Of a DNA stretch of 64,000 nucleotides, positions 1 to 11,343 are shown in pieces. Position numbers and translations under genes: made by a program. The notes under the pieces were generated by a model. That model saw only the letters and a program-made list of their open reading frames with translations, had not been told where the DNA came from and ran no database searches. This DNA comes from Phytophthora quininea. Taxonomy: Eukaryota; Oomycota; Peronosporomycetes; Peronosporales; Peronosporaceae. Position 1 is the stretch's first letter. Every line of letters starts with the position of its first letter. Location of the stretch: contig JAAVTG010000540.1 in the NCBI GenBank assembly GCA_011947345.1, positions 248,001 through 312,000 on the forward strand. The letters are read 5' to 3'.

Positions 1-272
1 TACGCGCATGTGTCGGTTGGGCACTCGACCATCCCCTCCAACACAAGGTCTTCCTGCCATAGTGGTAGTTGTAGAATGAACGAGAGTCCGCTGCTCGCTG
101 CGCTTGCTCGTTGTCGGCCACTCGAATTGAATGGACTCGGCCACAGCAGCACCGGCTGTTGAAGTGGCTCTTATGACAAGCAATTATCTGATTAGAGAAA
201 ACTTGCGTGTCTGATTGGCTCCGCCGTGGCGGCGCTTATGACAAGTCGACGCCTATGACAAGGGGAATACGG
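1..272 (-). mobile_element. 5' portion of a pogo-like DNA transposon (copy cut by window edge)
   Basis: This stretch matches 29,724-29,995 almost base for base, which is the 5' end of the complete pogo-like element described there. Bases 1 to about 116 encode, on the minus strand, the transposase N-terminus. The terminal inverted repeat lies near 248-272, ending GGGGAATACGG. The motif TATGACAAG occurs three times just inside the terminus. The rest of the element should lie left of the window. Confidence 0.6.
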
Positions 273-1181
273 CAAATGACTTCTAGCATTGTTTTGAGCT
301 GAAGTTGGAAGGCACGAAATTGCTAACGTTTGAACTTCAATCGCGAGAGTGCATGAACAGTGCCGAATTACCGTATTAGCTGCCGGTGGCTCGCAAGTTT
401 GCGTTTGAACTGACGTTAAAACCGCTTATCCTCGAGCAGTATTGTTTAGAATTGCTGCAGTCCTGACCAGGTAGTAGAGACTGAGTGTTTAGTAAATTTA
501 CCATTAACTAGGATGCTTGCAGTGGCCTAATAGGCATCGTTTGTACAAGAGAAAACAAGAGTTAACCTCAACAGTGTCAACCGTGAATGGATTTAATGGC
601 TGATCTGCTACTTTGCCATTTCTCCACTATCGCTCATCAGTGTCGACGGTGCTGCAAGCCCCACTCTCCATGTATGTCGCTTCTAGCATTCCTACAGTAT
701 CAATGTGATTGCATTGTTCTTGATGTACAGATAAAGATTTTGGGAATGGTCGATACCAATTATTTTGTCCAAGGTGGCATTTCTCAACGAGCATGCTGAA
801 TTTACGCATAGCCAGCTCGGATTCATCATCGCAGAAATTTCGAGCTATCAACTGCAAGGTCCATCGGCACGATGAATCCTCAAATGTTGTGAGTCACAAC
901 AGAAACAACAATGAATCGCTGTCTGACTCACGAAATGCAGCTGGCCCATCGCAGTAGTACAAGCAATTCTCCATCGCATAAAACTTTTGATCCTCGGATA
1001 GTATGTCAGCGTTGCGTGTAGAGTCTGGCTGCGCACGAAAAATTTGGTCAGCAAAAGTAAGGGTTAGCGTTCGTCGTTCACGAATCGTGAATCATAATCC
1101 CAGATTCTCCGTAAACCCCCTCTTCACTGCGCGTGAATCGTCTCATTTGGGAATTAGCCTTCGAGCTCCAACACCGGCAGC
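273..1181. other. Upstream/promoter region of M96-like pseudogene A
   Basis: No convincing gene is visible. Open frames here are short and overlap on both strands. The stretch matches 29,996-30,904 upstream of copy C, so it is duplicated flanking DNA, probably the promoter and 5' region of the M96-like family I genes. Confidence 0.5.
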
Positions 1182-2631
1182 ATGAATTTTCTGGAAGGGG
1201 ACGACGCGCTGACGGTGTCAGCCGCACTCAACCTCATCGACGCCATGGAAAGTGACGGAAGTGGCGGTCTGGCCGAGGACGACACCACTAGTCAAGCTCC
1301 CACCGACGCTGGGGACTGCAACGTCTCGGCACCTCCTTCCAGTCCGACACCGACGAAAAGAAATCTCGACGGGTGGTCGCAAACGGGTAACCAAGCCAGG
1401 GTACTCCATCGAGCAGGCTCGACCCAAGCGAGCCGAGCTGTTGGAGCTGCGCAGCCAAGTCTCTGGACTCGAGCGATGGCTCTGGTGGCTGGAACGCGTC
1501 AAGCCCAACCAGCAAGTGGCCAGCGAGTCTCGCCAGGACATCGACAGCTCCGATCCATCGGATGACCAGCAGCAGTGGACCGCCAAAGCGATGGAAGAAT
1601 TCCAGAAGCGACAGGAGTCCGAGCAGCAGAACAAGTAACTCAATTACAGCGTGGAGAAGCAGCAGAGGCTAAACGACGCGATGCTGACGGTCCTGCAGCA
1701 GAAGGAGACGCTGGCGGTAGGTGCTTTTCCTTCGGTCGTAGATACCGGTACCATCTCGCAACTGACGTGTTTTGCCTTTCTTGCTGTGCACAACTGTAGG
1801 GACTCGATTATGTGTTCAATGGCCCCACCAAAGACACTCGAGCTAATCTTCGTCTCGACAACGCCCCCGTCTTCATGGAGCAGCTCTCCAGTGGAGTCTC
1901 GCAGCTGTACCACGACTGCGCGGCCGTCTTCCCAAAGAACGACTGCCGACCTTCGGCTGCAGAATGGAGCCCACCGTCGACATGTACCGAGATCGGATGA
2001 TGGAGATCGTGGCGAGAGCTCCGGTCGACTGTCCCATGAAGCAAGCCAGCGATATTCTGTGGGAGGAGTTGGGCACACTACGAACGTACCCGGACAAGTC
2101 TTACCGCTACGTGCGTGTTGTCATTGTCATTGTTGTTGTTGTTGTTGTTGTTGTTGGTTGCTGAGGTTGTCAATCCTGACTCCTTGTGTTCCCTTGCCGT
2201 GACTGGTCTAGATGACTGCGAAAGGAGCCGACGCCATGGCCAAGGGGTTCGACATGACGCTGCGAAGCCGATTCGGCACCACCACCGTCAACGGACTGCA
2301 GTACATGCAGCGGTTCGAGGAAGCCGAGCGTGTGGTGCAAGTGCGAGCGTACAAGTTGCTGCTACCGACCGAGGGGCTGCATCTGCGAGGCCACGCGTGG
2401 ACGATCGTCTCGCAGTCCGAGATGGACCCAGTCCATCAGAGCGACGTGCAGTTCTACTTGCAGTTGTTTGTGGAGACCCAGGAGGGGTTTTCGGCTCGAG
2501 AGAAGGACGTCAAGTATATTGAAGAGATCGGGCTGGATGCCTGGAGCTCCAAGATGAGAACGTACTCGGTGTGGCTGCAAGACATGATGGTCGAAAAGGG
2601 ACAAGGCAATTCAGTCCCAACGGTAGTATGA
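1182..2631 (+). pseudogene. M96/bZIP-like family I gene, copy A (frameshifted)
   Basis: Three-exon layout shared by the family: exon 1 1,182-1,716, exon 2 1,800-2,110, exon 3 2,212-2,631, with GT-AG introns. Exon 1 starts MNFLEGDDALT and carries a basic stretch (RKRVTKPGYS) followed by a leucine/arginine-rich helix typical of bZIP-like proteins. The basic region lies in a different frame from the start. An in-frame TAA follows QQNK near 1,636. Exon 2 has lost one A relative to copy C near 1,935, which shifts the frame. Exon 3 is open and ends NSVPTVV. The family resembles Phytophthora proteins annotated as M96 mating-specific. The function is not known, and this copy is almost certainly non-functional. 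Confidence 0.75.
2130..2157 (+). repeat. (GTT)n microsatellite in intron 2 of copy A
   Basis: A run of GTT/TTG triplets lies directly after the intron 2 donor site. The same intron in copies B (27,266-27,302), C (31,855-31,888, interrupted by GCT) and D (53,481-53,496) has different run lengths. The length therefore changed after the copies arose. Confidence 0.9.
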
Positions 2632-4509
2632 AATCGACCGCTATTCCCACTACTTATCGATCTTCAGATACACATTGACATGGTAGAATATAATTTGATT
2701 ACCTAGTTATGTAAATTTCTCGTAATTGGCTCAACTGTGAGGAAGCACATCGAGGTCTGCAAGCGACTCATTCACGAGGGATCCAGACGTGGTTGTTTTC
2801 GGATAATAGTACATCATATACAGCAGGCTCAGTAAATTCCAACCAATGTAAGGCTTGAACGAGTTCCGACTTGTGGATCCGGATATCTGGTGAGTGGTCA
2901 TTCATAAATTGGCATTGGGTCTTGAGCGCCAGGTAGCACGGAATACAACCGCTGTATGGACTTGCCATAATAGCAATAATATTTTCTATGGATATCTCCG
3001 TGATCTCCTGGCATCATGCTGTTGAAGAGCGCCGCCAAGCTGTTGAAGCACTCCACCACGGGGATCTGGTGACGTCAGCGCAGCGGCTAGGGTGACTCGG
3101 GCTTGAGGTCCCCGACGCGGTGGACACGAGCGGCACGTGGGGCACGTTCTTTAGACTCGTGTGATTGGAGCTTACACATACCGCGATGGTGACTGGTAGA
3201 ATGCTAGCAGGTAGTTGTCATCGTCAATCTAAGCTCACTTCGGCATTTGCCTCCAAGCACGCAGTAGCCTATCAACAAATATGACTCCCTACATTCCCCC
3301 TCCATTAAAATATACGCTTTGTAAGAATAATTGTTGATTCCCGAATGACCACTCCATACAGCCCTATATAATATTCTCCCCTCCCCCTCTAGAGGACTAT
3401 AGGCATAAAATTCCTCGATATCCTAATAGAGGGGTGCTTAACTATGGGATCTAAGCAATAGTTGAGGAGACATGTGGTTGTTTTTGTTGTAAATTATGCT
3501 GATCGTCACTGTTGGTGCTGGAAGAAGAGGTAATGTGCATCGCAGTTGTGGGTTGTTCGTCCCATGATGGCAGCTGAAGTGCCGGAGGTTTTCCCACATG
3601 AGTGGTGGAGTTTGTCCTACTGGGTTTATCCACTACGAGTATATATGAGAGAGGGAGGCTGTAAAGGTAGAAGTTGGAGCTCACTCCACAAAACACAGAA
3701 GAATACAGAAGTCCTCCCGAGTGGCCGTTGCTGCTCGTTGTCGTGCCAAGCTCGTGTGCGGACTTCCCACTAGCTGCTTCCTGTCGTGAACGAGTCACTT
3801 TACAAGTGTTTTCGACCCAGCTCTTCGCGGTATCCGCGCCGGAGAACACGGATACCGCGTACTGTGTCTACTGGAAGCCGTTTGTCACTGCACTGAGCAA
3901 TGAACTTACTAATAAACGTGCTAATATACTGGAGATCCTTCTTGATATCTGCTGTTGTGAGCTGTCCCAACATTGAGCGCCAGTCCCCTACGATTTCGTC
4001 ATCCGCAAGCTCGTCGGGAACTGGGCACTCGCATGGATGATACTTAAGAAGGCCTGTGTGCTTCCAGGGGTGGCGAACAGGGAGCTGGGCATCTTATTCC
4101 AGCGTCACACTATTGTTTGGTGGATAGGAACATTGTAGATCTTGCCAGCAGCGATGAAATCCATTTTGGGTTAGAGTAGGACGTAGCGTTTGGCGCTGGT
4201 CTTCAGATAACGAGGTTGGGGATGCTGCCGACGGTCGGCCCGAGTCTTTCAGCACGGATTGTACCAATCATCCGGTACAGTCTTTGGTAGTACCAGCCAT
4301 TTGGTACCCCTCCTATAAGAATGCCCCCTTTATAAGACTAAATACCCCTGACCGACGAAATTCTTATAGAGAGGTTTGCCGGTAGTCTCCTTTGTGGTGT
4401 TGAAAGGTCACTATGTGCGTTAGCCTAACTAACTTATAGAATCTGACATCGCTGGAGGCTGTGCCTTATGCTCTTCGAGGCCCTAACACTTAGACTTGAT
4501 GGTGTTTTC
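2632..4509. other. Intergenic stretch, unidentified degenerate repeat
   Basis: No gene is recognised. A minus-strand open frame at 3,451-3,849 (132 codons, Ser/Thr/Gln-rich C-terminus) is conserved in the mirror copy at 51,790-52,188 but has no recognisable domain. Near 3,380-3,440 and 4,310-4,380 there are AT-rich, loosely inverted motifs of the kind CTCTATAAGAATTTCGTC. They could be the ends of a decayed DNA transposon. The block is shared in inverse orientation with 51,129-53,007, so it predates the palindrome. Confidence 0.35.
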
Positions 4510-4750
4510 TGTTGAATTGGCAGTTCGACCACACTGCTGGCGAACGCTTGCGGCAGCGCCGGACAAAGCTATCTGGGAAGGAAGAGTTGCGTAAATGCTA
4601 GACTATGGTAGTTTGATGGTGATCATCGAAGAGCTTCCTTGAGCGCCACGAAGCTCTTCTCACTTTTGGTTTTGCCGAATACACGTAAGGTGCAACTTCC
4701 TGGGAGCACAGCCAGCTCCCTCGTCAAGTGTTTAAGTTTACGGTTCAATA
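4510..4750 (+). repeat. 5' LTR of left copia element
   Basis: A 241-bp LTR beginning TGTTGAATTGG and ending GGTTCAATA, so the ends form the short inverted repeat TGTTGAA/TTCAA(T)A. It matches the truncated 3' LTR at 9,193-9,417. Confidence 0.88.
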
Positions 4751-4767
4751 GGTTATGAGCCCAAGAC
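4751..4767 (+). promoter_or_regulatory. Primer-binding site, initiator tRNA-Met anticodon-arm type
   Basis: GGTTATGAGCCCAAGAC abuts the LTR. Its complement contains the CAU anticodon loop of initiator tRNA-Met (CTCATAACC). It therefore matches the internal anticodon arm, as in Drosophila copia, rather than the tRNA 3' end. Confidence 0.8.
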
Positions 4768-4793
4768 CCCGACGCGGACTCTGCGCGTTCAAG

Positions 4794-7700
4794 ATGAAGT
4801 GGACTGCGGACATGAACTTCAATGGGAAAAACTATGCCCCATGGAAGACTTGCGTGAAGACGCTGCTCCAGGCCAAGCGACTCTGGAACATCGTCACCAA
4901 GACTGAGCTCCCACCGCCACGAAATACCCATCCAGCCGACCAAGAGCAGTTCTGGAGTCGAGAGCACGAAGCCAGTGCTTTCCTCATGACCACGCTGTCG
5001 GATGAGATGATGATCGCGGTGAGTAGCAAGCACTACGCGTTCGAGATCTCCCAGCACCTAGAGAAGACCTACGAGCCACGAAACTGGGGAAGCCTGTGCG
5101 CGCTTCGCGAGCGGTTCGTGACCACCAAGTACCAGGATGGCACGGACATGCTCACCCATATCAACGAGCTCAAGACGCTGGCTGGCCAGCTCTCCAACCT
5201 AGGCAAACCAATCGACGACATGGAGAAGGTTTGCCAGCTGCTGAGCAGTCTGCCCGCCACGTGGGACTCGTTCAAGAGCATATACAACATCCAAGAATCT
5301 CCGATCTCGTGGAGCTCCATAGAGACCAACGTCATGGCCGAAGCTGCACGTCGTGTTACGACTGGAAGTCAAAGCGAAGAAAGAGCGACCACTGAAGCGA
5401 ATGCGGTCGTTCATCATGATCATCAACATCCAAACCAGCGTCGTCAAGCTAGAGGACGAGGAGGTAACGGACGCCAAGGTGCAAGTAGTGGGCAACGCGA
5501 CGAAGGCAACAACCTTGGCCGACGTAACCGCCCAGTGGAAGGCGAGTGCCACTACTGTCACCAAGCTGGTCACTATAAGAGAGACTGCCCCATGCGAAAG
5601 CGTCATCGGAGTGAACAAGACGGCGGAACAAGTGCGGACGCTGCTCTTCGAAATGTCAAAGCAGAGCATGAAGACCAGTTCGTGTCGACGGCAGATACTG
5701 CTGAAGCTTGGGATCTTGCGGTGTCGATCGAAGACAGCGGCTCCGACACGATGTCCGAAGTCTGGGCCTCGTCGTCCGACTCGGACGCGACCTCGGAGCT
5801 AGTGAACATGGCTTCGGCCACGTCATCCACGGAAACTGAGTCTACGGTCGGGGATGAGGAAGAGGTTGGATGGCCTTCAGTGGAGAACGTCGAGCACGCA
5901 TACTGGCAAGTTCCACTAGAGGCGTCAGCCGTCGGTGTGCAAGAATTACCTACTGGTCATGAGGACTTGTGGATCATTGACAGTGGCTGCTCGCAGCGCA
6001 TCTGCTTTCTCCGAGAAATGTTTGACAGTATTGCACCGTGTGGAGGATCCGTGACGGTGGCGAACAACGCGACGGCGCCAGTGGAAGGTGTCGGCACGGT
6101 GAAAGTCCACGTCATGGACTCCTCCAACAAGCTTCAAGTGCTGGTGCTGTCGAATGTGCTGTTCTTGCCTGGCCTTCGCAAGAATCTAATCTCAGTGACC
6201 CAGCTTGCGCTGAAGGGGGTCTCGTTCGACTTCCACACTACTCCAGGAAAGGTGATGCTGACGCGCGGCGAGATGAGACTAATGAGCGGGAGCCAGAATG
6301 GTGTGTGTGTCCTTAAGGCGATGAACAAGGCGCAGTTGGCCCTCTATGTCTTTCCTCAACTTACCACTGACCTTGTGCATCGTCGGTTCGGCCACGCATC
6401 GCAGTCTGTCCTGGCGACAATGCAGACGAAGAAGTGGGTCACTGGGATGAAGGTGGTGCGATCAAGTGGAGATGGAGATGGTCTGTGTGATGCATGTCAA
6501 CTGGGCACGAAGCGCCGGCACTCGTTCCCAACGGCGCCGCGATAAGGAGTCTCAGGATGCAATGACGTCGTCCACAGCGACATTTGCGGGCCTGTGGAGG
6601 TGCCGTCGCTGCATGGAAAACGCTATGTGCTGCTCTTTGTGGATGTATTTTCGCGGTGCTGCCACGTTTACTTGCTGGAAAAGCGGAGTGAGTTCTTTGA
6701 CCACTTCGTCAAACACAAGGCCGCAGTCGAGAATCGCCACAATCGACCGCTTCGGACTTTTATCAGTGACAATGGAGGGGAATACATTTCCGATCAGTTC
6801 AAAACTTCTGCGCAACGAACGGGATCGCCCGCCACACCACGGTGCCCCCCGAGCAAAACAGGATGGCTGAAGTGCGTTTTCGGGTTCTGTTCAACAAGGT
6901 CCGCACAGTGCTCATCGACAGCAATTCGCCGAAGCAGATGTGGGCGAAGGCGTTGCTCTCTGTCACGTACTTGCAGAACTGAACCATGAACGCCAGCACG
7001 CAATGGACCCCGTTCGAGGTGTGGTTTGGATTTCCGCCGGATGTGGCCCATCTTCGAGTGTTTGGATCTCTTGCGTACGTGTACTTGCCAACGAAGTCAG
7101 TGTCCTCGACGGCGAGAAACAATTCGGGCGCCTCGAGATCAAACAAGCGGCAGAAACTGGATTATCGGTCGGTCCGAGGGATTTTCATCGGCTACGCGGC
7201 ACAACAAAAGGCGTGGAAGGTGCTGGACTGCTCCAGCGGGGAGTACTGGTGTCGTGCCATGTTGCGTTCGATGAAGCGTTCTCTCCTGCGGCTGAGGAGC
7301 TGCGGCGTCAGGAGTTTCGGTCGCCTAGTAGTAAACTTGACGTCGACTTCAACTACTACAGCAGATCAGCAACGAGTGAAACGGATCTTCTCTTCTACAG
7401 CCGACGGCCTGCTGCGGAGAAGCCCACATCGAGTGAAATCGGTTTGGTGGAGGAATTTGTGCGGTCGTTTGACTTGTCGGAGGTGAATATGGCTCAAGTC
7501 CGGCCGGTACTACTTGATTATGATCCGGTGGTATACGCTGTCGTCAATGGAATCTCACCACAAGTGCTTACCAAGAGACCGCAAGCGCGAAATCCAGTCC
7601 TGCACGCCGTTCGGAAACAACAAGAAGCTGCAGCGCTGGTGGCATTGGAAAATGTCGAGTCGAAAACAAATATTGGAAACCTCATCTCCAGCGGGATCTC

Positions 7701-8963
7701 TGCGGATCCAAAGACATACACGAGGCAGTGTCGAGGTCGGATGCGAGTGAATGGAAGGAAGCGATTCGCAAGGAAATGGCGTCCCTGAAGGCGAACAAAA
7801 CGTGGACCGTGATGCCACTACCGCCCGGGAAATGTGCTCTATCTTGCAGGTTGCTGTTCAAGACAAAGCACAGCAGCGACGGGAGTATCGAACGACGGAA
7901 GGCAAGGCTGGTGGTGATCGGATGTCAGCAGGTTAAGTACGTGGACTTTGATGAGATCTTCGCACCGGCGGTACGGCTCGAATCGCTGCGGGTGCTGCTG
8001 GCAATCGCGTGCATCGACGACATGGAGTGCCATCAAATGGACATCGAAACGGCTTTCCTAAATGGGACACTCGAGGAGGAGGTCTTCATGAAGCAGCCCC
8101 AAGGCATGGAGATCGATGGTAAGGAGGACTAGGTATGCAAGCTCCACAAGAGTCTGTATGGTCTGAAACAGGCACCGCGGGCCTGGCACAAGGCACTGAC
8201 AAAATTCCTGACGAGAGAAGGCTTTGAAAAGTTGAGCTGCGAGTCTTGCATTTACGTGAGAAGAAGTCATGGGGAACTGGAAGTCGTGGCTATCTACGTT
8301 GACGATCTGCAACTGCTGTGCAAGTCTAGGTCGGTGATGATCGGGAGCAGACCGGATATGGCCTTTGCAATTCAGGACGTGAGCAGATACCTGGCAAACT
8401 ACGGAGAAGCTCACTGGGAAGCTGTGAAGAGGTGCATTCGATACTTGAAGGCCACCACCGACCATGGTCTCGAGTTTAGCGGAGACTCCGTCACATAGAG
8501 GGCTTTCACGGATTCCGACTACGCAGGATGTGAAGATGATCGGCGGTCAGTCTCAGGATACGTGACCATGATCGGAAATTGTACGATCACTTGGAGCTCT
8601 CGCAAGCAGCGCATTGTGGCGCAGTCCACTGCAGAAGCAGAGTATGTGGCGCTGGCCCATTGCACACGTGAAGTCCTGTTCCTGCGGCAGCTACTGAAGG
8701 AGCTCGGGTATGAGCAAATAGCGACAGTGGTGCATGAAGATAATCAAGCGTGTATTGCCATCGCGGAGAACCCCTCTCACCACACTCGAGTGAAGCACAT
8801 CGACGTGCGGTACCATTTCATTCGAGAGCACGTTCAACTCGAAGAAGTGGTGCTGCAGTATGTGGTCTCGAAGGAAAACGTGGCCGACACGATGACCAAG
8901 GGGTTGCCAAGGGAGCAATTCGAGTACCTCAGGCAGGAGATGAATGTGAAGTCGGTGAGGTAA
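4794..8963 (+). pseudogene. copia gag-pol polyprotein (broken)
   Basis: Starts MKWTADMNFNGKNYAPWK. It carries a UBN2-type gag, a CCHC knuckle (CHYCHQAGHYKRDC, near 5,547-5,588), a protease active site (DSGCSQ near 5,979), the integrase zinc motif (HRRFGH...CDAC), integrase Asp residues (VHSDI, ISDNGG), reverse transcriptase (FLNGTLEEEVFMKQP, YVDD) and RNase H ending at 8,963. Breaks: TAA at 6,543, frameshifts near 6,840 and 7,725, TAG near 8,130 and TAG near 8,496. About 100 codons that normally separate YVDD from the following SRPDMAF segment are missing in both copies. The right copy lacks these three stop codons but has its own, so the arms decayed independently. Confidence 0.85.
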
Positions 8964-9192
8964 AGCCTGGTGCCAGCGGAGTTGCGAAGTTGCGAGGAAG
9001 GTTGGACCTGAAGGTGCTCATGCGATTCACGGAAAGCTGAACGATCAGCAGGAGTCAAGAGCCAAGGAAGTCTCGTGCTTAAGGTTGGCAGACTTGGCGG
9101 CGGCTTGGCGAGGTCCAAGGATCGGGGAGTCCAAGTGCAAGATGCGCGAGGCCGAAGCGGACCAGCAGTACTGGAGTTCGCACTGCGGGGAG

Positions 9193-9417
9193 TGTTGAAT
9201 TGGCAGTTCGACCACACTGCTGGCGAACGCTTGCGGCAGCGCCGGACAAAGCTATCTGGGAAGGAAGAGTTGCGTAAATGCTAGACTATGGTAGTTTGAT
9301 GGTGATCATCGAAGAGCTTCCTTGAGCGCCACGAAGCTCTTCTCACTTTTGGTTTCACCAAATACCCGTAAGACGCACCTTCCTGGGAGCAAAGCTAGCT
9401 TCCCTCGTCAAGTGTTC
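9193..9417 (+). repeat. Truncated 3' LTR of left copia element
   Basis: Preceded by the purine-rich tract GCGGGGAG and starting TGTTGAATTGG. It matches the 5' LTR up to GTGTTC, then switches to unrelated sequence, losing the last 17 bp including the terminal inverted repeat. Confidence 0.85.
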
Positions 9418-10199
9418 TTCCCTACTTTGGCAGCCGCCATGGAAGCCACCACCATGGAAACTGACTGCCGCCACTGCTTGACGGACTCCGCTTCTATCGC
9501 TCAGCTCGCCATTTGCTCGCTCATGCCCAAGTCCAAGCTTCGACAGCGCAATGCACGACGTGTGCATCTGGCGACGAAGACCGCCAAGGGCCATGCTACC
9601 AGAGGCCCCTCGAGCCCGTGCTTGAGGCGGGACCTTATGCGTCGAAGCCCCGTGGCTTCCACATTGTCGTGTGCAGCTCTGCGATAAAGTGACCCCTCTC
9701 AATCTCCAAGGCAGGCCGAAAATCAAGCACAAGCGTCTACGCGACGGCGTACCAGCTGTAGAAACAGTTGATCCTTGGTACAGTCGTCATGACGAAGGCT
9801 TTTCCTCCGGCGTGACACCTTGAAATACCACAAGTGTCCTGTGTGTGCCCGCGGGTGGCATCGGGACAGCCGGTGGTCTCCGGCATTAACCTGCTGATGC
9901 TGTAGGAAGGGAGCAGCTACTAGCACGTCCCGGATAGCGGGGGTAAAGGGGTTAACTGTCCGCTAATCTTCATCATCGCGTCTTAGTAAGTATCACTCAA
10001 TTTGACTGAGTTCCGGCCTCGATCCCCGGATTCTATCTCTCCGGGGTCCGGAGTCCATTTCGACATCGACGAGCTCACTTGATCTCCGCAACCACCCACC
10101 GGTGTTAATGACTCGACTCCAGTCATCATACGCTGGCTTCGCCATCTTTCAAGCACCACTGGTTTTTCTTTGTTAGCTCCTCCATTTGCACCACTTGTT
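9418..10199. other. Foreign filler between truncated LTR and truncated AKR
   Basis: No recognisable gene. The plus strand shows broken frames, including a cysteine/histidine cluster (HKCPVCARGW near 9,820-9,850) that may be a retroelement zinc-finger relic. This block ends exactly where the AKR homology begins. It occurs in both palindrome arms and not in the third block at 57.8 kb. Confidence 0.4.
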
Positions 10200-11110
10200 C
10201 CGGTATCAACTTTCTTGACAACGCCGAGTCCTACGGAATGAGTCAAGCCGGAGAAAACATGGGCGGCGCCATCCAGAAGGGTATCGCCAACGGCGTCTGG
10301 ACCCGAGAGGATCTCGTGATCACCACCAAGCTCTTCAATGGCTCCAAGGGATTCATGGAGAGCGGGCCGAACGACCAGGGACTGAGTCGCAAGCACATCA
10401 TTGAAGGCGCGAAGGCGTCGCTCAAGCGCTTGCAGCTCGACTATGTGGATGTGCTCTACTGCCACCGCCAAGACCCGCACACACCGATCGAGGAGACTGT
10501 GCGCGCCATGACCTTCGTGATCGAGCAAGGCTGGGCCTTCTACTGGGGAACTAGCGAGTGGCTGGCTGCCGACATCATCGAGGCGTGCGAAATCGCAGAC
10601 CGCCTGGGTCTTGTACGGCCTGTTGTGGAGCAGTCCCAGTACAACCTTTTCGTGCGGAACAAGGTGGAGTATGAGTTCCTAGACTTGTACAAGAAGTACA
10701 AGCTCGGGCTCACGACGTGGTCTCCGTTGGCGTACGGTACCCTCACGGGCAAGTACAGCTCCGGTACCCCCGACGGCTCTCGCTTCACGCAAGGTCTGTT
10801 CAAGCAAGGGCCCCTCTCGGAAGGCTTTGAAGAGCGAGTGGCGATGGCCGACAAGTTGAAACCAATTGCAGAGGAGTTGGGCTGCTCGCTCGCGCAGATG
10901 TCGATCGTTTGGGCTGTCTCGAATGAGAACGTGTCGACGGTGATGGTCGGTGCTAGCCGTCCTTCCCAGCTCGAAGAAAATCTCAAGGCGCTGGATGTCG
11001 TGAGCAAGATCACGCCCGAGGTGAAGGCTCGAATTGACGCCATCGTGCAGTTTGTGCCGACTGCGCCCAAGTTGGACCAGTTCGCTCTGCTGCGTGCGCG
11101 CCACGTCTAA
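10200..11110 (+). pseudogene. Aldo/keto reductase, 5'-truncated, left arm
   Basis: Corresponds to residues 44-345 of the full-length gene at 57,839-58,876. The first 43 codons, including the start and the first strand of the TIM barrel, are replaced by unrelated DNA. The remaining frame is open to the TAA at 11,108. It keeps the catalytic residues of the family (Asp and Tyr in LDNAESYG, Lys in ITTKLF, His in YCHRQD). Changes shared with the right-arm copy but not with the full gene are E to G in MSQAGEN and L to R in FVRNK. Both arm copies therefore descend from one truncated ancestor. A shorter protein from the ATG at 10,238 is possible but would lack the Asp/Tyr pair. Confidence 0.85.
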
Positions 11111-11170
11111 GATTTGACACCGTCATGCAGGACGCAAACTGGTCAGTCTGAGCGAGTTCATATTCTTTTT

Positions 11171-11237
11171 CCTCCGTCGGACTCACTGCGAATGGGGCAA
11201 GTAGGCTTGATTAGCTTGAGTAAGACTCGCTGGTTCC
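11171..11237 (-). repeat. Ngaro split direct repeat B2 (3' terminus)
   Basis: Matches B1. About 106 bp of unique sequence (11,238-11,343) separates it from A2. It marks the element's right end on the minus strand, next to the AKR 3' flank. Confidence 0.92.
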
Positions 11238-11343
11238 TAACTACTAGGTCCTCCCACGGGACAAAACCTTATGAGGGTGAAAACCCGTCCTAGAGGGACC
11301 TCCTACTTGAACCGCTAATCAAGTCTTTGGAAGACAAGAAAAA

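Larger units (their letters stand above)
1..2625 (+). repeat. Direct repeat unit (partner 29,724-32,345)
   Basis: The window start and the region from 29,724 share a near-identical run: pogo 5' end, upstream DNA and M96-like gene. They are in the same orientation, about 29.7 kb apart. Only scattered substitutions, single-base indels and a trinucleotide-repeat length difference separate them. The 3' ends of the M96-like copies then diverge (terminal residues PTVV here, A in the partner). Confidence 0.9.
4510..9417 (+). mobile_element. Ty1/copia LTR retrotransposon, left-arm copy (degenerate)
   Basis: The element has a complete 5' LTR, a primer-binding site, gag-pol and a polypurine tract. Its 3' LTR is truncated by about 17 bp. 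Domain order is gag, CCHC knuckle, protease, integrase, reverse transcriptase, RNase H, which is the copia order with integrase before reverse transcriptase. It is mirrored at 46,239-51,128. Because the 3' LTR end is lost in both copies and joined to foreign sequence at the same base, the truncation predates the inverted duplication. No target-site duplication can be scored. Confidence 0.9.

Noticed and set aside
587..1054. Small open frames at 587-1,054 and 30,310-30,777
   Set aside because: They overlap on both strands and match only each other through the direct repeat, with no coding signature.
4755..4793. copia gag start at 4,755
   Set aside because: This ATG is part of the primer-binding site; MKWTADMN at 4,794 matches copia gag starts better.
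9322..9687. 121-codon plus-strand frame after the copia element
   Set aside because: It starts inside the LTR and crosses the LTR/filler breakpoint, so it is a chance frame.
10540..11104. Minus-strand frames opposite the AKR
   Set aside because: Antisense shadows, present opposite all three AKR copies. The sense frame has the catalytic residues.
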